A stretch of 64,000 nucleotides of DNA, from assembly GCA_963807355.1 (NCBI GenBank), contig CAWEBX010000029.1, positions 268,305 through 332,304 on the forward strand, in the 5' to 3' direction. A program made the position numbers and the translations under genes. This document shows, one piece after another, positions 19,881 to 29,911 of this stretch. How positions within the stretch are numbered: position 1 is the first letter of the stretch; each line of letters starts with the position of its first letter. A model generated the notes under the pieces. The model worked only from the letters and a program-made list of their open reading frames with translations. It was not told where the DNA came from and made no database searches. The stretch is from Nitrobacter sp963807355. Lineage in GTDB: Bacteria > Pseudomonadota > Alphaproteobacteria > Rhizobiales > Xanthobacteraceae.

Positions 19881-20048
19881 CGACCGTGAGCGGTCGTCAG
19901 GGTCCTGTGGAAGACGCGAGTTTGCGCGGGGACCGCGCGACGGCCCGCTATAAATATATTGCAGCTCAGCATTTCCTCGGTGGCGGTGGCTTGCCACGCC
20001 GCTGTGATCGGCGGCAGATTGGCGACGGGCGGCCACGAGGGAAATACG

Positions 20049-20744
20049 ATGGCAACTGAACCGCAAGCCGGGACCGTCACGACGCCGCAGGCGATGATGC
20101 TGCTGTTGTTGGAACACCCAGCCGAATTGAAGCGGCTCCAACGTGACGGCTCATCAAGCCGATGGACCGCGACAGTTGGCGGCTGGTCGATCTGGTGCAG
20201 GGTTTCGCGCGGGCCACGCGCAAGCCGGATGCTGCGGTAGTCGGCAGCAGCGCTGGCGGCTCATCTCGGGTGTGTCAGGAGCTACCTCGACAAGCTGCTA
20301 ACCATGGGCGTGATCACAAGGCTTCCTGACGGTCGCTTCGATCAGGCGGCGTGTCGAATGGCCTACCTCAAGCATCTGCGGGAAGCTCGCAAGCTCTCGC
20401 CTCGCGGTGCGGCTGACGTGGCCCTCCAGCAGGCCAAAGCAGAGCTGGTGCAGCTTCGCGTCGCTGAACGTAAGGCCACGCTCATTCCCGGTGCCCAACA
20501 TGAGGCTCGCGTCGAAGCCATCGCTGGCGTGGTCTTGTCGGCCCTGTCATCCATGCCAGCGCAGTGCGCGCCGGTTGGCGATCTGCCAGCCAGACGCAGG
20601 CTTGAACGATGGGTGCATGATGTGCGCATCGCGATGGTCAAGACGCTGAACGAGATGGCAGATGCAGAGGGCGAACCGGAGGCTCCGAATGGAACGCATC
20701 GTGAGGTGCGCGCAGTGCCAGCGAACGAACGTGTCGGCGTCTGA
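20049..20744 (+). CDS. phage DNA-packaging / terminase small subunit-like protein, frameshifted
   Basis: Two helix-turn-helix-like parts are seen: TPQAMMLLLLEHPAELKRLQ at the start and, in another frame, SAAALAAHLGCVRSYLDKLL-TMGVITRLPDGRFDQ followed by AYLKHLREARK and a helical tail (AKAELVQLRVAERKATLIPG). This is the plan of Nu1-type small terminase proteins. Two indels, between about 20,150 and 20,235, separate the parts. It starts a run of phage-type genes. Alternative: a generic phage DNA-binding protein. Confidence 0.55.
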
Positions 20745-20859
20745 TCATCATTGCGACGATTGCCGGAGGGCGTGGCAAAGCCGGGGCTGGCGCAGGTTTG
20801 CGGAAGCGATGATGCGCGGCGTTGAGCCGGATGAGGAAGATCGCAGGACGTTGCATTGA
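20689..20859 (+). CDS. small zinc-ribbon protein, phage type
   Basis: 56 residues with CAQCQRTNVSASDHHCDDC, a four-cysteine zinc knuckle, then a basic helix. The start overlaps the end of the preceding gene, as is usual in phage genomes. Function unknown. Confidence 0.45.
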   Translation: MERIVRCAQCQRTNVSASDHHCDDCRRAWQSRGWRRFAEAMMRGVEPDEEDRRTLH

Positions 20860-21599
20860 GGAATGCTGTGCGATCGACGCTGCCGTACGTCATGCACGAG
20901 GTGCGGTCGCGCTGACGACGGCTGTGAGCTATCCGTGATATCGCGAGACTTTTGGCACAAGGCGGCGTTCGCTCCATGCATCGCGCAGCTTAGCGGAGCG
21001 TACCCGAAGTTCGGGCAAACCCAGTTGCCTAGGGGCGAGCGCAGCGGCCGGGCCGCCGTAATCGTCTTCAGCCGCTACGGCATCGACGCTGCGGACGACG
21101 CAGCGCACCGTCGCCGGATCACGCGACACCATGGCACGGTAGCCAGCGTAACGCCGCCTCTGGATGAGCCTGCGACCGCGTAGCGACCCGCGACGGTACG
21201 CGCGAAGCGCCGCGGAAGATGCACCGCCATGAAACCTCCGGCGACGCATGCCGCCGCGTGGAAGCCTCGGCACGCATGACGCGGCCGCCTCTGCCGCCAC
21301 GGGCGAACGCACCATTAAAATGCGTGTGGCAGCAGGAAAGCGGCTGCAAAGCCATGAGACTCGACGATCATGGCATGCTCCATCGTTCGAGAAAAGACGC
21401 CGCGGGGGCAACTGCACATGGACGACCGGGGCGGGACGGGACCAAGCATCGGGCGCAGGCGTTTGTCCTCTTGATCTACATCAAACCTTCTGGCAAGCAT
21501 GCTCCACCCAAAGCCAAGGCGTGAGTGCGGGAAGAAGGGTGAAGGCACAGAGGCTGCGGAAACCGCAGGTTTAGCATACCGCCGTCTTGCGAAGCTCGC
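20860..21599. other. stretch with no supported gene
   Basis: Open frames on both strands are Arg/Ala-rich and inconsistent with one another. A cysteine-bearing plus frame (CTRCGRADDGCELSVISRD) near 20,900 could be a phage fragment. A perfect FNR/FixK box lies at 21,471. Confidence 0.4.
21471..21484. promoter_or_regulatory. FNR/FixK-type box without an obvious target gene
   Basis: TTGATCTACATCAA, full match to the consensus. No clear gene starts within 150 bases on either strand. Confidence 0.5.
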
Positions 21600-22184
21600 C
21601 AAGTGCTGCGTCACTCGACCGAGGCCGAATTCAGCGCGCTGCTGCTTGAGCGCCCAGAGCCGATAAGCCTCGTCCTCGTATGGGTCGGCTCTGTCGGCGG
21701 CGGGATCAGCTTCGCGCCTTCGCTGGCGGAAGTGATCGAGGCCACGGCCCATCGCCTTGCCCTTCATCGTGTGCTGATCGTTGCGCCCAATCTGGAATCG
21801 TCGGCACGAAGCCTTCGAGTGAGACCGCAGCCCGATGGCCGCAGCGAAGTGGCAGCCCGCACGGGTCTTCGGCGACTCGGCACATCATGCGGATGGCGTT
21901 GCCGACCATCAGCCGGGCTTCGCCGATGCTTGCTGTAGCGCTCCTCGACTGCGCGCGGCGCGGTCGCGACGAACGGCACGATCCATCGGCGCGGCCATCG
22001 TGTCGAGGTCTTCATGGCAGATGATCTCCAGTCGCTTGCAGACCATCGTGTGAAAGGCTTTGGACGTGTGCAGCAGCTCGCACGCGAATTCCATCGCCTC
22101 GCGCTCAAGGCCGCGCCGGACGCTTTTCTGCATTGCTGAGATGCAGGCCATCGCCGGAAGGCCGTTCTTGGTGTCCGGGATCAT
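21600..22184 (-). pseudogene. phage protein resembling the C-terminal domain of RarA/MgsA ATPases, several frameshifts
   Basis: Pieces in different frames read in order: MIPDTKNGLPAMACISAMQK, SVRRGLEREAMEFACELLH, VCKRLEIICHEDLDTMAAP, PFVATAPRAVEERYSKHRRS, MVGNAIRMMCRVAEDP, then MGRGLDHF near the end. The 'AMQKSVRRG.E.EA' and 'KRLEIICHEDLD' parts recall the helical clamp-loader-like domain of RarA. At least three indels are needed to join them. No ATPase domain is present. Confidence 0.4.
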
Positions 22185-22335
22185 CGGCCGCTCCGTCGCG
22201 CGTGACGGCGACGACGATGACCTCGCCCGCGACCTTGGCGGCGACGATGGCGCGGGCCTGCTCAATCGAATAGGCGGTGACGGTGAAGATCGGCTTGCCG
22301 TTCTGGATGACGGTGAAGGGCTTCGGGTTTCGCAT
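22105..22335 (-). CDS. hypothetical phage protein
   Basis: Begins MRNPKPFTVIQNGKPIFTVT and continues YSIEQARAIVAAKVAGEVIV, a compact alpha/beta protein. It runs out of frame into the next gene, so the true end is probably near 22,180. Unknown function. Confidence 0.4.
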   Translation of the reverse strand: MRNPKPFTVIQNGKPIFTVTAYSIEQARAIVAAKVAGEVIVVAVTRDGAADDPGHQERPSGDGLHLSNAEKRPARP

Positions 22336-22790
22336 GGCTTGCTCCGGTTGGAAGCTCGGGCCAACCCGAGCCTCCATGTTCAGCCACCAATGCGATCGCA
22401 GTAAAACATTGTTTTCACAAGGAAATTCATTATCGAACATTATTTTTGGGGTCTGATCGAACGCCGCTGCCCGTTCCGCCTCGTTGTGCCCGGCGCGCCA
22501 TCCACCGCTATTGGTAGCGGCTTGCCTCAGCATCGTGGCCCGGCAATCCTCGCTCGCATGGGCACGAAGTCGAGAGAGCGCATCAGCCGTGGCCGGTTTG
22601 GCGGACACCCAGACTGGTTCATTCGCCCGTCACATTGGCGGAGAGTTGCCCCAAGGGGCAATATCAATCCCATGCGAAAGTTGTTGTTCTGTCAGACTGC
22701 CGCTGCGGAGGGAGCCGCTTAGCGGCTTTTGGCTTGTTCGATTAATGACGACCAGTAGACCCACAAAACTCGCCTTGGAGGATTTTGGAC

Positions 22791-24479
22791 ATGAAACTCA
22801 GTCTTCTTTTATCGAGTGCGTTGGTGGCTACGAGTATAGTCCTCGCGGGGGCGAACTCGCCGGCTTCAGCCCAACAACCGCGGCCGCCAAACATCCTTGT
22901 CATCATGGGCGACGATGTCGGTTGGTTCAACATCGGCGCGTACCATCGTGGAATAATGTCGGGAAAGACGCCGAACCTCGACAAGCTGGCATCCGAAGGC
23001 ATGATGTTCACGGACTATTACGCCGAAGCAAGTTGTACGGCTGGCCGCGCCAACTTCATCACCGGCGAGTTACCAATCCGCACCGGGCTGACGACCGTGG
23101 GGCAGGCCGGAGCCGACGTCGGCATCCCGGCGCAGGCTGCGACGCTCGCTACAGCCTTGAAGGTACAAGGCTACGCCACCGGGCAGTTCGGGAAAAACCA
23201 CCTCGGTGACCTGAACAAATATCTCCCCACCGTACATGGCTTCGATGAGTTTTTTGGGTATCTGTATCATTTGGACGCGATGTCTGATCCGTACTGGTAC
23301 TCGTTCCCTATCGACCAGGATTACTACAACAAGTTCGGCCCCCGCAGTCTGATCCACAGCTATGCGACCGACAATGACGATGCAACCGAGATGCCGCGAT
23401 GGGGCAAAATCGGCAAGCAGAGGGTGATCGATGAGGGCCCTCTGCCGCCGTTTCCGGATATGTCGAATGTGCCGAACATGCACGATTTGCCATTCGCCAA
23501 AGCGAAGTACGACATGACGACGTTCGACGAGGTCTTGGTCAAGGCTTCCAGCGACTTCATGGACAAAGCCAAGCGGGATAGCAAGCCGTTCTTCGTTTGG
23601 CACAACACCACGCGCATGCACGTCTGGACGTTCCTCTCGAAGAAATACTCTTCGACGCAGAACAGCCAGACAAACTACGGTCTGGAAGAAGCCGGTATGG
23701 CGCAGATGGACGACAGCATCGGCGCACTGCTCAAGCATCTCGACGACATCGGCGAGGCCAACAACACCATCGTCATCTTCACCACCGACAACGGTGCTGA
23801 AGTATTCACTTGGCCGGATGGCGGCATGACGCCCTTCAAGAACACCAAGGGTACCGTCGGCGAAGGCGGCTTCCGCGTGCCCTGCATCATCCGCTGGCCG
23901 GACCGAATTAAGCGGGGCACCGTCGAGAACGGCATCATTTCCGGCCTCGATTGGTTTCCCACTCTTATGGCTGCAGCGGGAAACCCGAACATTACTGCTC
24001 AGTTGCTGGCGGGCGTGCAACTCGGCGACCGATCTTACAAGAACCATCTCGACGGTTACAACCAAATGGATCTCCTCACTGGCAAAGGACCATCCAAACG
24101 CCACGAACTGTTCTACTTCGGCGGCCCTAACCTCGGCGCGGTTCGCCATGACGACATGAAGTTCACGTTCTTCGCTCAACCGTGGGGCTGGCCGGGCGAG
24201 AAGGTCACCACGGACATGCCCGTCCTGACCAATATTCGCCAGGACCCATTCGAGAGGTTACCGGTGTTACGCGGGGAGAGCCTGAACACCGGGTCGCCCG
24301 GCTACCTGAACGACTTCTACGCCCGTGAGTTCTGGCGCTTTGTCCTAGTTCAGCAGCTGGTCGGTAAGCTGGCGTTGACGGCCGTTGACTATCCACCGAT
24401 GCAGGACCCGGCTTCCTTCAACCTTGAGGCGGTTAAGAGGAAGGTTGAAGACATGATCAAGCACCGCGAAGGTCAGTAG
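22791..24479 (+). CDS. arylsulfatase, Cys-type, exported
   Basis: 563 residues with a signal peptide (LSLLLSSALVATSIVLAGAN, cleavage near AQQ). The sulfatase active site EASCTAGRANFITGELPIRTG has the Cys that is turned into formylglycine (C-x-A-x-R, with Ala in place of the usual Pro). Metal ligands are in VIMGDDVGW near the start and TTDNGAEVFTWPDGG later. Start fixed by GGAGG eight bases before ATG. Releases sulfate from aryl or other sulfate esters in the periplasm. Intact, unlike most genes around it. Confidence 0.93.
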   Translation: MKLSLLLSSALVATSIVLAGANSPASAQQPRPPNILVIMGDDVGWFNIGAYHRGIMSGKTPNLDKLASEGMMFTDYYAEASCTAGRANFITGELPIRTGLTTVGQAGADVGIPAQAATLATALKVQGYATGQFGKNHLGDLNKYLPTVHGFDEFFGYLYHLDAMSDPYWYSFPIDQDYYNKFGPRSLIHSYATDNDDATEMPRWGKIGKQRVIDEGPLPPFPDMSNVPNMHDLPFAKAKYDMTTFDEVLVKASSDFMDKAKRDSKPFFVWHNTTRMHVWTFLSKKYSSTQNSQTNYGLEEAGMAQMDDSIGALLKHLDDIGEANNTIVIFTTDNGAEVFTWPDGGMTPFKNTKGTVGEGGFRVPCIIRWPDRIKRGTVENGIISGLDWFPTLMAAAGNPNITAQLLAGVQLGDRSYKNHLDGYNQMDLLTGKGPSKRHELFYFGGPNLGAVRHDDMKFTFFAQPWGWPGEKVTTDMPVLTNIRQDPFERLPVLRGESLNTGSPGYLNDFYAREFWRFVLVQQLVGKLALTAVDYPPMQDPASFNLEAVKRKVEDMIKHREGQ

Positions 24480-24711
24480 CCCCTCGCAGTCCCGGCCTGA
24501 AACGTGGCCGGATGGCCCGTCGCGGTTGATTGGGCGGAGGAGCCAAAGGAGAACCGCGCTCCGCCCACGCGCCGTTGAGCAAGCCAAGTGCCCGGCAGCG
24601 CGATCTTGTGGAAGGTAGTGCGCGGGGACCGCCAAGGATCAACCTGTCCCCGCGCTGTGGATCCATCCCCAAGCCGATTGGCACGAGCCGAGAGGAAGAA
24701 CGCGCATCTCG
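24480..24711. other. gap after arylsulfatase
   Basis: No gene supported. GGCCTGAAACGTGGCC (24,495-24,510) could fold, but no T run follows. Confidence 0.4.
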
Positions 24712-25872
24712 TCATCGCCGTCCACCGACGACGTTGTAACCATGCTCTGGTGATGTCGGCGGCGGTGCAGAGCGCGGAGCGACCACGCAGCGCACGGATA
24801 AAAGCGCCCGTGGATCGATGTCGGCTCTGTGTTCACAAGGAAGGCTCTGCGCCTGCGCCTGCCACACCAGCGCGGCTTCCTGCCGTTCGATGTCGAGCAG
24901 ATCGCCCATGCACCTCGGCTTCGGCTTGCTGGCGCGCTTCATGCGTCAATGCGCTGGCGTCATCGCTTTCGGTGTCGATTTCAGCATCGAGCCGCTTGAT
25001 CAGCGCATCACGATGCAGCCATGCGAGCAGCGCGACCGTGTCCGGCACCTCGGCGAACGCCAGTGCAGGCTGCTCCGCGCCGAGCACCTCCGATCGCAGG
25101 CGCTGCGTCGGCCAAATCGATCTCGCCGTCATGCTCGATCAGCAGCTGACACCGATGGCGCACCCTGCATGGCCAGTGCCTCGATCTGCTCGCGCATGCG
25201 CTCTTGCAGTAGGCTCCGGATACGGCGCGCACCGGATGCGATGCAGATCGGCCCGCAACTCGCGGCAACGACGGCGCAGCCGTTCGACGCCATCAAGCAG
25301 ACGGTCTCGCCCTTGAGCAGCTTCGGCGGCTCGTCGCATCCAGTCGAGCAACTGCACGCCGGACGGCCTGCCGTGCTTCAGCCATGTCTCGGCGTTCGCC
25401 AGCGCGGCGGATGCTGCGTGCCATTCCGCCGTCTTCGTCTCGCTGCAGCTCTCGAAGCCGCTCGAAATCGGCGGTCACCTTGTCGAGTAGTCGCTGCGCT
25501 GCGATGACGCGACGATCATCCGGCTTGAGATCGAAGCCACCATCCTGCGGATGATCGGTGAGCCGCTTCAGCGCATTCGCGGCCTCGACCGTCGCCATGC
25601 TCGCTTGCCGGACATCTTCGAACGGCGGAATGACCGTGTGCGCATCGCTGCCGCGCTGGCGCAGCAACCGCAGCTTCTCGGCAGCAGCAGGCGGCAGAAG
25701 TTCGATCAGGATCGAACTGCGGCTGGAGGCTCATGCCAACGGAAAGCGGCTGCGGGTTCACGGGTGCCGGGTTCGAAGCTGTCGCTTGTTCGGTGGTCGC
25801 TTCCATTCGCGGAAGCACGTTGTTGAGCACGTGTTGCTGCCAGCTTGTCGGCCATAGCTCTCGCTCCATCAT
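24712..25872 (-). pseudogene. phage-type protein of unknown function, broken by several frameshifts
   Basis: Starts MMERELWPTSWQQHVLNNVL and can be followed through frames as PPFEDVRQASMATVEAANAL, then RVIAAQRLLDKVTADFERLR, LLDWMRRAAEAAQGRDRLLD, LAWLHRDALIKRLDAEIDTE and DLLDIERQEAALVWQAQAQ. Mostly helical and charged, like a phage scaffold or portal-associated protein, but not recognised. At least four indels. Confidence 0.4.
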
Positions 25873-25897
25873 CTGTGATGATCGAGTGATCAGATCA

Positions 25898-26605
25898 CTA
25901 ATCGTGGGCAAGCGAAAACGGATCGAGCGCCAATGCCGCCCGGATCGTTCGATCGCAGGGGATGGCATCGCGGATTTTCAGTAACGTCCAAAGAAGCTCG
26001 GTGATGGTGCCTCGATGTCGCTCGGGGCACGCATCCTGGCGGCGTTCACGTCGCCATGCACCTTCGCGGTATCGGATCAACTTGGTGCGCAGAAACGCCG
26101 CCGCTGGACGGTGCTTCATCCCGACGCAGAACCGAGCCGCAGCGGTGCGCAGCAGGTGATCGCGGATGGCTCGTGCAAGCACGTCGGCGGGAGGGCGGCG
26201 ACCGCGAGCGTCCACCGGCACCATCGGATGCCGATCCGGCTTCATGGCGCGGTCCATCGGTTCGAAGTGTCCCGGCATTACTGTCTGCAACGCGACCGTA
26301 GCCGCGCGTTCTAGGGCCTCAAGGGGAAGATCAGCACACTCGAAGCAGATACCACAACAACTTGCCAAGGTCGGCTTGGCCGTCGCTGGGGTAGTCAGTA
26401 GCACAAGACCGACATCCCGTCGTTCAACCATCCACGAAGAACAGACGATGCAATGTCCCGTTTTGATGGCCAGCAACCTGATCCATGCGTTAGCCGTATT
26501 CCTCAACAGGCCCGAGAGCGCCGGATCATCCGGTTCGCACAAATAGGTTTGCAGGGCATTGGAAGCCTCATAACGGAAGCGGCGGCGGTGATGGCGGCTG
26601 CTCAT
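25898..26605 (-). CDS. hypothetical phage/island protein with cysteine pairs
   Basis: About 235 residues from MSSRHHRRRFRYEASNALQT. Contains GHCIVCSSW and CCGICFECADLP, possible zinc ligands, and a C-terminal half with KLIRYREGAWRRERRQDACP and ITELLWTLLKIRD. Codes opposite the next gene only at its 5' edge. No known domain. Confidence 0.45.
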   Translation of the reverse strand: MSSRHHRRRFRYEASNALQTYLCEPDDPALSGLLRNTANAWIRLLAIKTGHCIVCSSWMVERRDVGLVLLTTPATAKPTLASCCGICFECADLPLEALERAATVALQTVMPGHFEPMDRAMKPDRHPMVPVDARGRRPPADVLARAIRDHLLRTAAARFCVGMKHRPAAAFLRTKLIRYREGAWRRERRQDACPERHRGTITELLWTLLKIRDAIPCDRTIRAALALDPFSLAHD

Positions 26606-26666
26606 CGGTGTCTCGATAGCTCCCCGGCGTTTTAACCTTCCATGGCCGCGCAAATGGCATTGTAGG

Positions 26667-26939
26667 TTGAGTGACGCGCCATGCAAGGTCATCCGCAAGA
26701 TGGTGGCTGATCAGTACGATCACGCCAGCGATCAAGGCATCAGCAAGAAGCTGCTGAAAACAAAGATCAAAGAGCGCGATCTGGAGCGCAAGATCGATGA
26801 CCTCACCGTCGACTTGGAGGACGACGAGCGCAACGAATACGAAATGCTCAGCGAGAAGCTGGGCGAGTTTGCCGACACGCCGCTCGGCGCTGCAGCGATG
26901 GCAAGGGCTGGGGGCATTCACGCACAGGCAGGTGTGTGA
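26667..26939 (+). CDS. small helical phage protein
   Basis: 90 residues, almost all helix: QGISKKLLKTKIKERDLERK then DLEDDERNEYEMLSEKLGE. Starts with GTG or at an internal ATG (26,700). Directly followed by the DUF3102 gene. Function unknown; the small, acidic, coiled character fits a phage early protein. Confidence 0.5.
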   Translation: MSDAPCKVIRKMVADQYDHASDQGISKKLLKTKIKERDLERKIDDLTVDLEDDERNEYEMLSEKLGEFADTPLGAAAMARAGGIHAQAGV

Positions 26940-26956
26940 TGGGACAGCTCGCCCTG

Positions 26957-27462
26957 ATGTCAACGAACACCACCCCGACCCGCACACTGTTCGACTATGC
27001 CGCGGTCGACCGCGCGACCGAAGTCGCAGCACGGACGGACGCCGCGCTGATCAAAGGACTGATGCGGCGCACCGCCGAGGATTTGATCGAGATAGGCAAC
27101 GCTCTTATCCGCCAGAAAGAAAAGCTGCCTCACGGCTCGTTCCAGAAATGGATCGAGGCGGAATGTGAAATCTCCGTTCGAACTGCCCAACGCTGCATGA
27201 ACGTCACGGGACGACGGCGAGCAATTCAAAGAACCAGACCCGTTAGCTGACGCCGACGATGTCGACGCCGTTGACCTCGACGACCTGCGCGTCGGGGCTC
27301 ACGTCATCTATGGATCGCTGTCGAGCATCGACCTCGCCAAGACAACGCCAGAGGTGTTCTGGACCTTGTTTGGGACGAAGAACGGCAAGGCTGGCACGGT
27401 CAAGTGGCTTACCAGCACGATCAAGAAACTCAAGGACATCAAGAAAGGAATGCCTCAATGAG
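26957..27462 (+). CDS. DUF3102 protein, one frameshift
   Basis: The DUF3102 core is plain: AEDLIEIGNALIRQKEKLPH then FQKWIEAECEISVRTAQRCM. One indel near 27,205 moves the reading to DDGEQFKEPDPLADADDVDA and an end TIKKLKDIKKGMPQ at 27462. DUF3102 proteins occur on plasmids and phages and carry a helix-turn-helix-like region; role unknown. Confidence 0.65.
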
Positions 27463-27493
27463 TTTGTTTAGGTAAATAAACCAAGCGTTTGTC

Positions 27494-27956
27494 GTGACCG
27501 ACAAGGAGTTGACCGCGAGCTTCAAGGAGCAAGCGCTTCTCGTCGGAGACATGAGAAAGGCAGTTGGTCGCCCGAAGCAACCCGTGCTCGGCGTTGACCG
27601 CAAGCAATTGACCATCGAGTGGCCAGAACATCCTTGCAGCGATCATAAGTGACATCGAGCTGCGCAACGGCAAACTCGATAAGAAGCTGATGCACCTCTA
27701 CACACTGGATGGCCAGCGCAGATGGGCTGGCGCAAAGCTCTCGCAGATGGCAGCGGTCCACTGGGGGGCTAGGGGAGGCAACGACATCGAGACGCTTTGG
27801 AAGTTTGTTGGCGACCTCGACCTCGTCAAGACCGGCATCACCGAGAAGGGGCGCAACATTTACGCGGTCTCAAGTAGCGCGACCGTTCCTCAGTCTGCTG
27901 CGTGGTCGCGCGGCAAAGCAAACCAGCCGCAGCGCCGCCGGGATCGCGATCCTTGA
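27494..27956 (+). CDS. hypothetical phage protein, one frameshift
   Basis: Begins VTDKELTASFKEQALLVGDM (GTG start) and, after an indel near 27,625, continues NILAAIISDIELRNGKLDKK and WKFVGDLDLVKTGITEKGRN. A short winged-helix-like organisation is possible. Lies between DUF3102 and the RuvC-like gene. Confidence 0.4.
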
Positions 27957-28052
27957 GCCTGGCATCGTGGCGGTAGGTAGCCGCACCCTTGAGGCTGCTT
28001 ATGCGGAAGATTGCTCGAACTATCGTTTCCAGACCACCGGCACGTGAGTGTA

Positions 28053-28536
28053 ATGCCGTCTGTTCTCGCCCTCGACCTCGCATCTGTATCAGGCTGGGCC
28101 GTAGGTGAGCCGGGCGGCAAGCCCGCGCATGGCTCTCACCGCTTCGCGAGAGCCGGTGCATCGCATGAGGCGATCTTTGCGGGCGCGGTGCGATGGCTGA
28201 ACGGCATCATGAACGAGCACGATCCGCGCATCGTGGTTTGGGAAGCGCCGATGCCGACCTCATTCGGCACGACAAATCTTAACACGACCACGCTGCTCTA
28301 TGGGCTGCCAGCGGTGATCGGTGCCATCACCTACCTGCGTGGCGTCTACGATATCAGGAAGGCCGATACTCGCGCCGTTCGCATGCATTTCATTGGCTGT
28401 AATCCAAAGCGGGCGATGGCCAAGCCAATGGTGATCCGTCAGTGCAACAAGATGGGCTGGCCGGTGAGTACAAACCGCAACCATCCATTTGCCGCACAGA
28501 TGGCCGCTGGTGCCTGTTTGTCGCGGTACTCCAGTT
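28053..28536 (+). CDS. RuvC-like Holliday junction resolvase, phage type, 3' end out of frame
   Basis: Starts MPSVLALDLASVSGWAVGEP, where the Asp of LALDLA is the first metal ligand; the second acid is in RIVVWEAPMP. The fold continues through GLPAVIGAITYLRGVYDIRK. After MGWPV (near 28,465) the expected D-H-x-A-D-A box is not readable, so the end is frameshifted or replaced. Would cut branched DNA during phage recombination if intact. Confidence 0.6.
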
Positions 28537-29463
28537 TTATCGCATGGGCGGCGCTCGTAGGGCCGTCTCAATGTCATTCTCGACGTACTGGCGGCGGCTC
28601 GGACCAGTTTCCTCATCTTCGGCGGCGGCGAGCGTATCGAGCGCGCTCACAACGTCGCCTTGTAGACGGCGAGAAGCTTGGTGATGACCGCATCGGCATC
28701 AGGACCAAGGACTTCGCGGCCACGCTCGTAGACTTCGGCGGCATCCGCGTCTGCACCGTTTGCTGGAATACCTATTGGAGACGCGGAAGGTAGCTGCTTC
28801 AGCGCCTCGTGAGAGGCGCGCTGGTTCGGTGGTGCGTCGTCGACAGTACTCTGAATATCGGCATCGGAAGAGCTGCGCGGCGAAGCCGCGCTCTTCAGGT
28901 TCACAGGTCACGGTTATTTGTGTTGCCACACTGTCTGTCACCTGACCCCCCCGTTTCTGTCACCTGAGGGGCGTTTTCTGTCATCTGAAGCGAACGGTTT
29001 TCAGGTGACAACATGCTGTCATCTGAGGTGGCACCTATCGGCTCTTTTTCAGGTGACAACATGCTGTCACTGATCGCGGCTCACCTGCGGCGGGGATGAG
29101 CAGGTTGATCTGGGCATTTCGTGTGTTGTCGCCGCCGGTCCGATCAACCGAAATCCACCCCGCAATTTCGAGTTCATCGATTGCGCGTGATACCGTGCGC
29201 TTTGAAACCGCCATGTCTTCTGCGAGCTTTGGAAAGCCGGGATCGCATTGGCCGGTTTTGCAACTGAAGGATACGCAGAGCCGGAGAGCGAGCCGGATCG
29301 CCATTGTCGAAAGGTCGGAGGCGGCGGACAACGCGCACATCCATCGGTCGCGGCCCTTGTGCCCTGAGATCGGCTGACCGCTCATGGCCCATCTCCCAAG
29401 CGCCCGCGCCATCGCCCGACCAAGCGCGGCTGGATCAATCGGCTGGTTGATGGTGACCGGCAT
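28537..29463 (-). CDS. HTH replication-type phage protein, frameshifted
   Basis: The N-terminal 140 residues hold a winged helix: DPGFPKLAEDMAVSKRTVSR then AIDELEIAGWISVDRTGGDN. Downstream, in other frames, come a repeat-containing linker (DSMLSPEKEPIG, then MLSPENRSLQMTENAPQVTE) and a C-terminal region EVYERGREVLGPDADAVITK and GDVVSALDTLAAAEDEETGP ending at 28537. This is the layout of helix-turn-helix replication proteins on rhizobial prophages. Three or more indels. Confidence 0.55.
28998..29069. repeat. two 24-base direct repeats 48 bases apart, in frame
   Basis: TTTTCAGGTGACAACATGCT is the first 20 bases of a 24-base unit found at 28998 and 29046. Shorter CTGTCACCTGA-type copies lie at 28,939-28,990. 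The offset is 16 codons, so the repeat lengthens the linker of the HTH protein without breaking frame. Could also serve as iterons. Confidence 0.7.
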
Positions 29464-29583
29464 AGTGCGCCCTCCAAGGAGAAGGGCCGGGGCTTGCAGC
29501 TGTCAAACGCGCGCTGGGCATATCAAGGGACGTTCGGAATGCCCCACTCATTAGCCGGTGCGCTGCTGCCGCAGCGCCCGGCT

Positions 29584-29788
29584 TATTGATTGGTGGCCGC
29601 CTCGCGCTCAGCGCGCCAGCGGGCGGCGCTTTCCTTGCTCACCAACACGCGCGTGCCAGCGTTGAACGTCGCGGGCGCAAGACCCTGCGGCTTCAGTTTG
29701 TAAAAGAAGCTGGACGCTGATGCGGTGCCGACCTGCAAAACTCTTCAACGCTGTGGGCGTCGGCGTCATCGACTTCGGGGCGGGCCAT
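29584..29788 (-). CDS. AlpA/MerR-like excisionase, frameshifted
   Basis: Starts MARPEVDDADAHSVEEFCR and, after two small indels near 29,720, reads FFYKLKPQGLAPATFNAGTR then VLVSKESAARWRAEREAATN. This is the DNA-binding helix-turn-helix of excisionase-type proteins that direct excision or early transcription of integrated elements. Close to the integrase gene, which supports the call. Confidence 0.55.
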
Positions 29789-29911
29789 GCGATGTTCTCC
29801 CAGTGCATATCGATGCACGGGAGGATGAGACCAACGAGCGATCAGTGAAATAGAAACCGCGAGCAAATTAAGAGAACCGCGAGCAGAATAAGAATGGCGC
29901 GCTTATTCTGC

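Noticed and set aside
23070..24179. 369-residue minus-strand open frame
   Set aside because: Shadow of the intact arylsulfatase gene.
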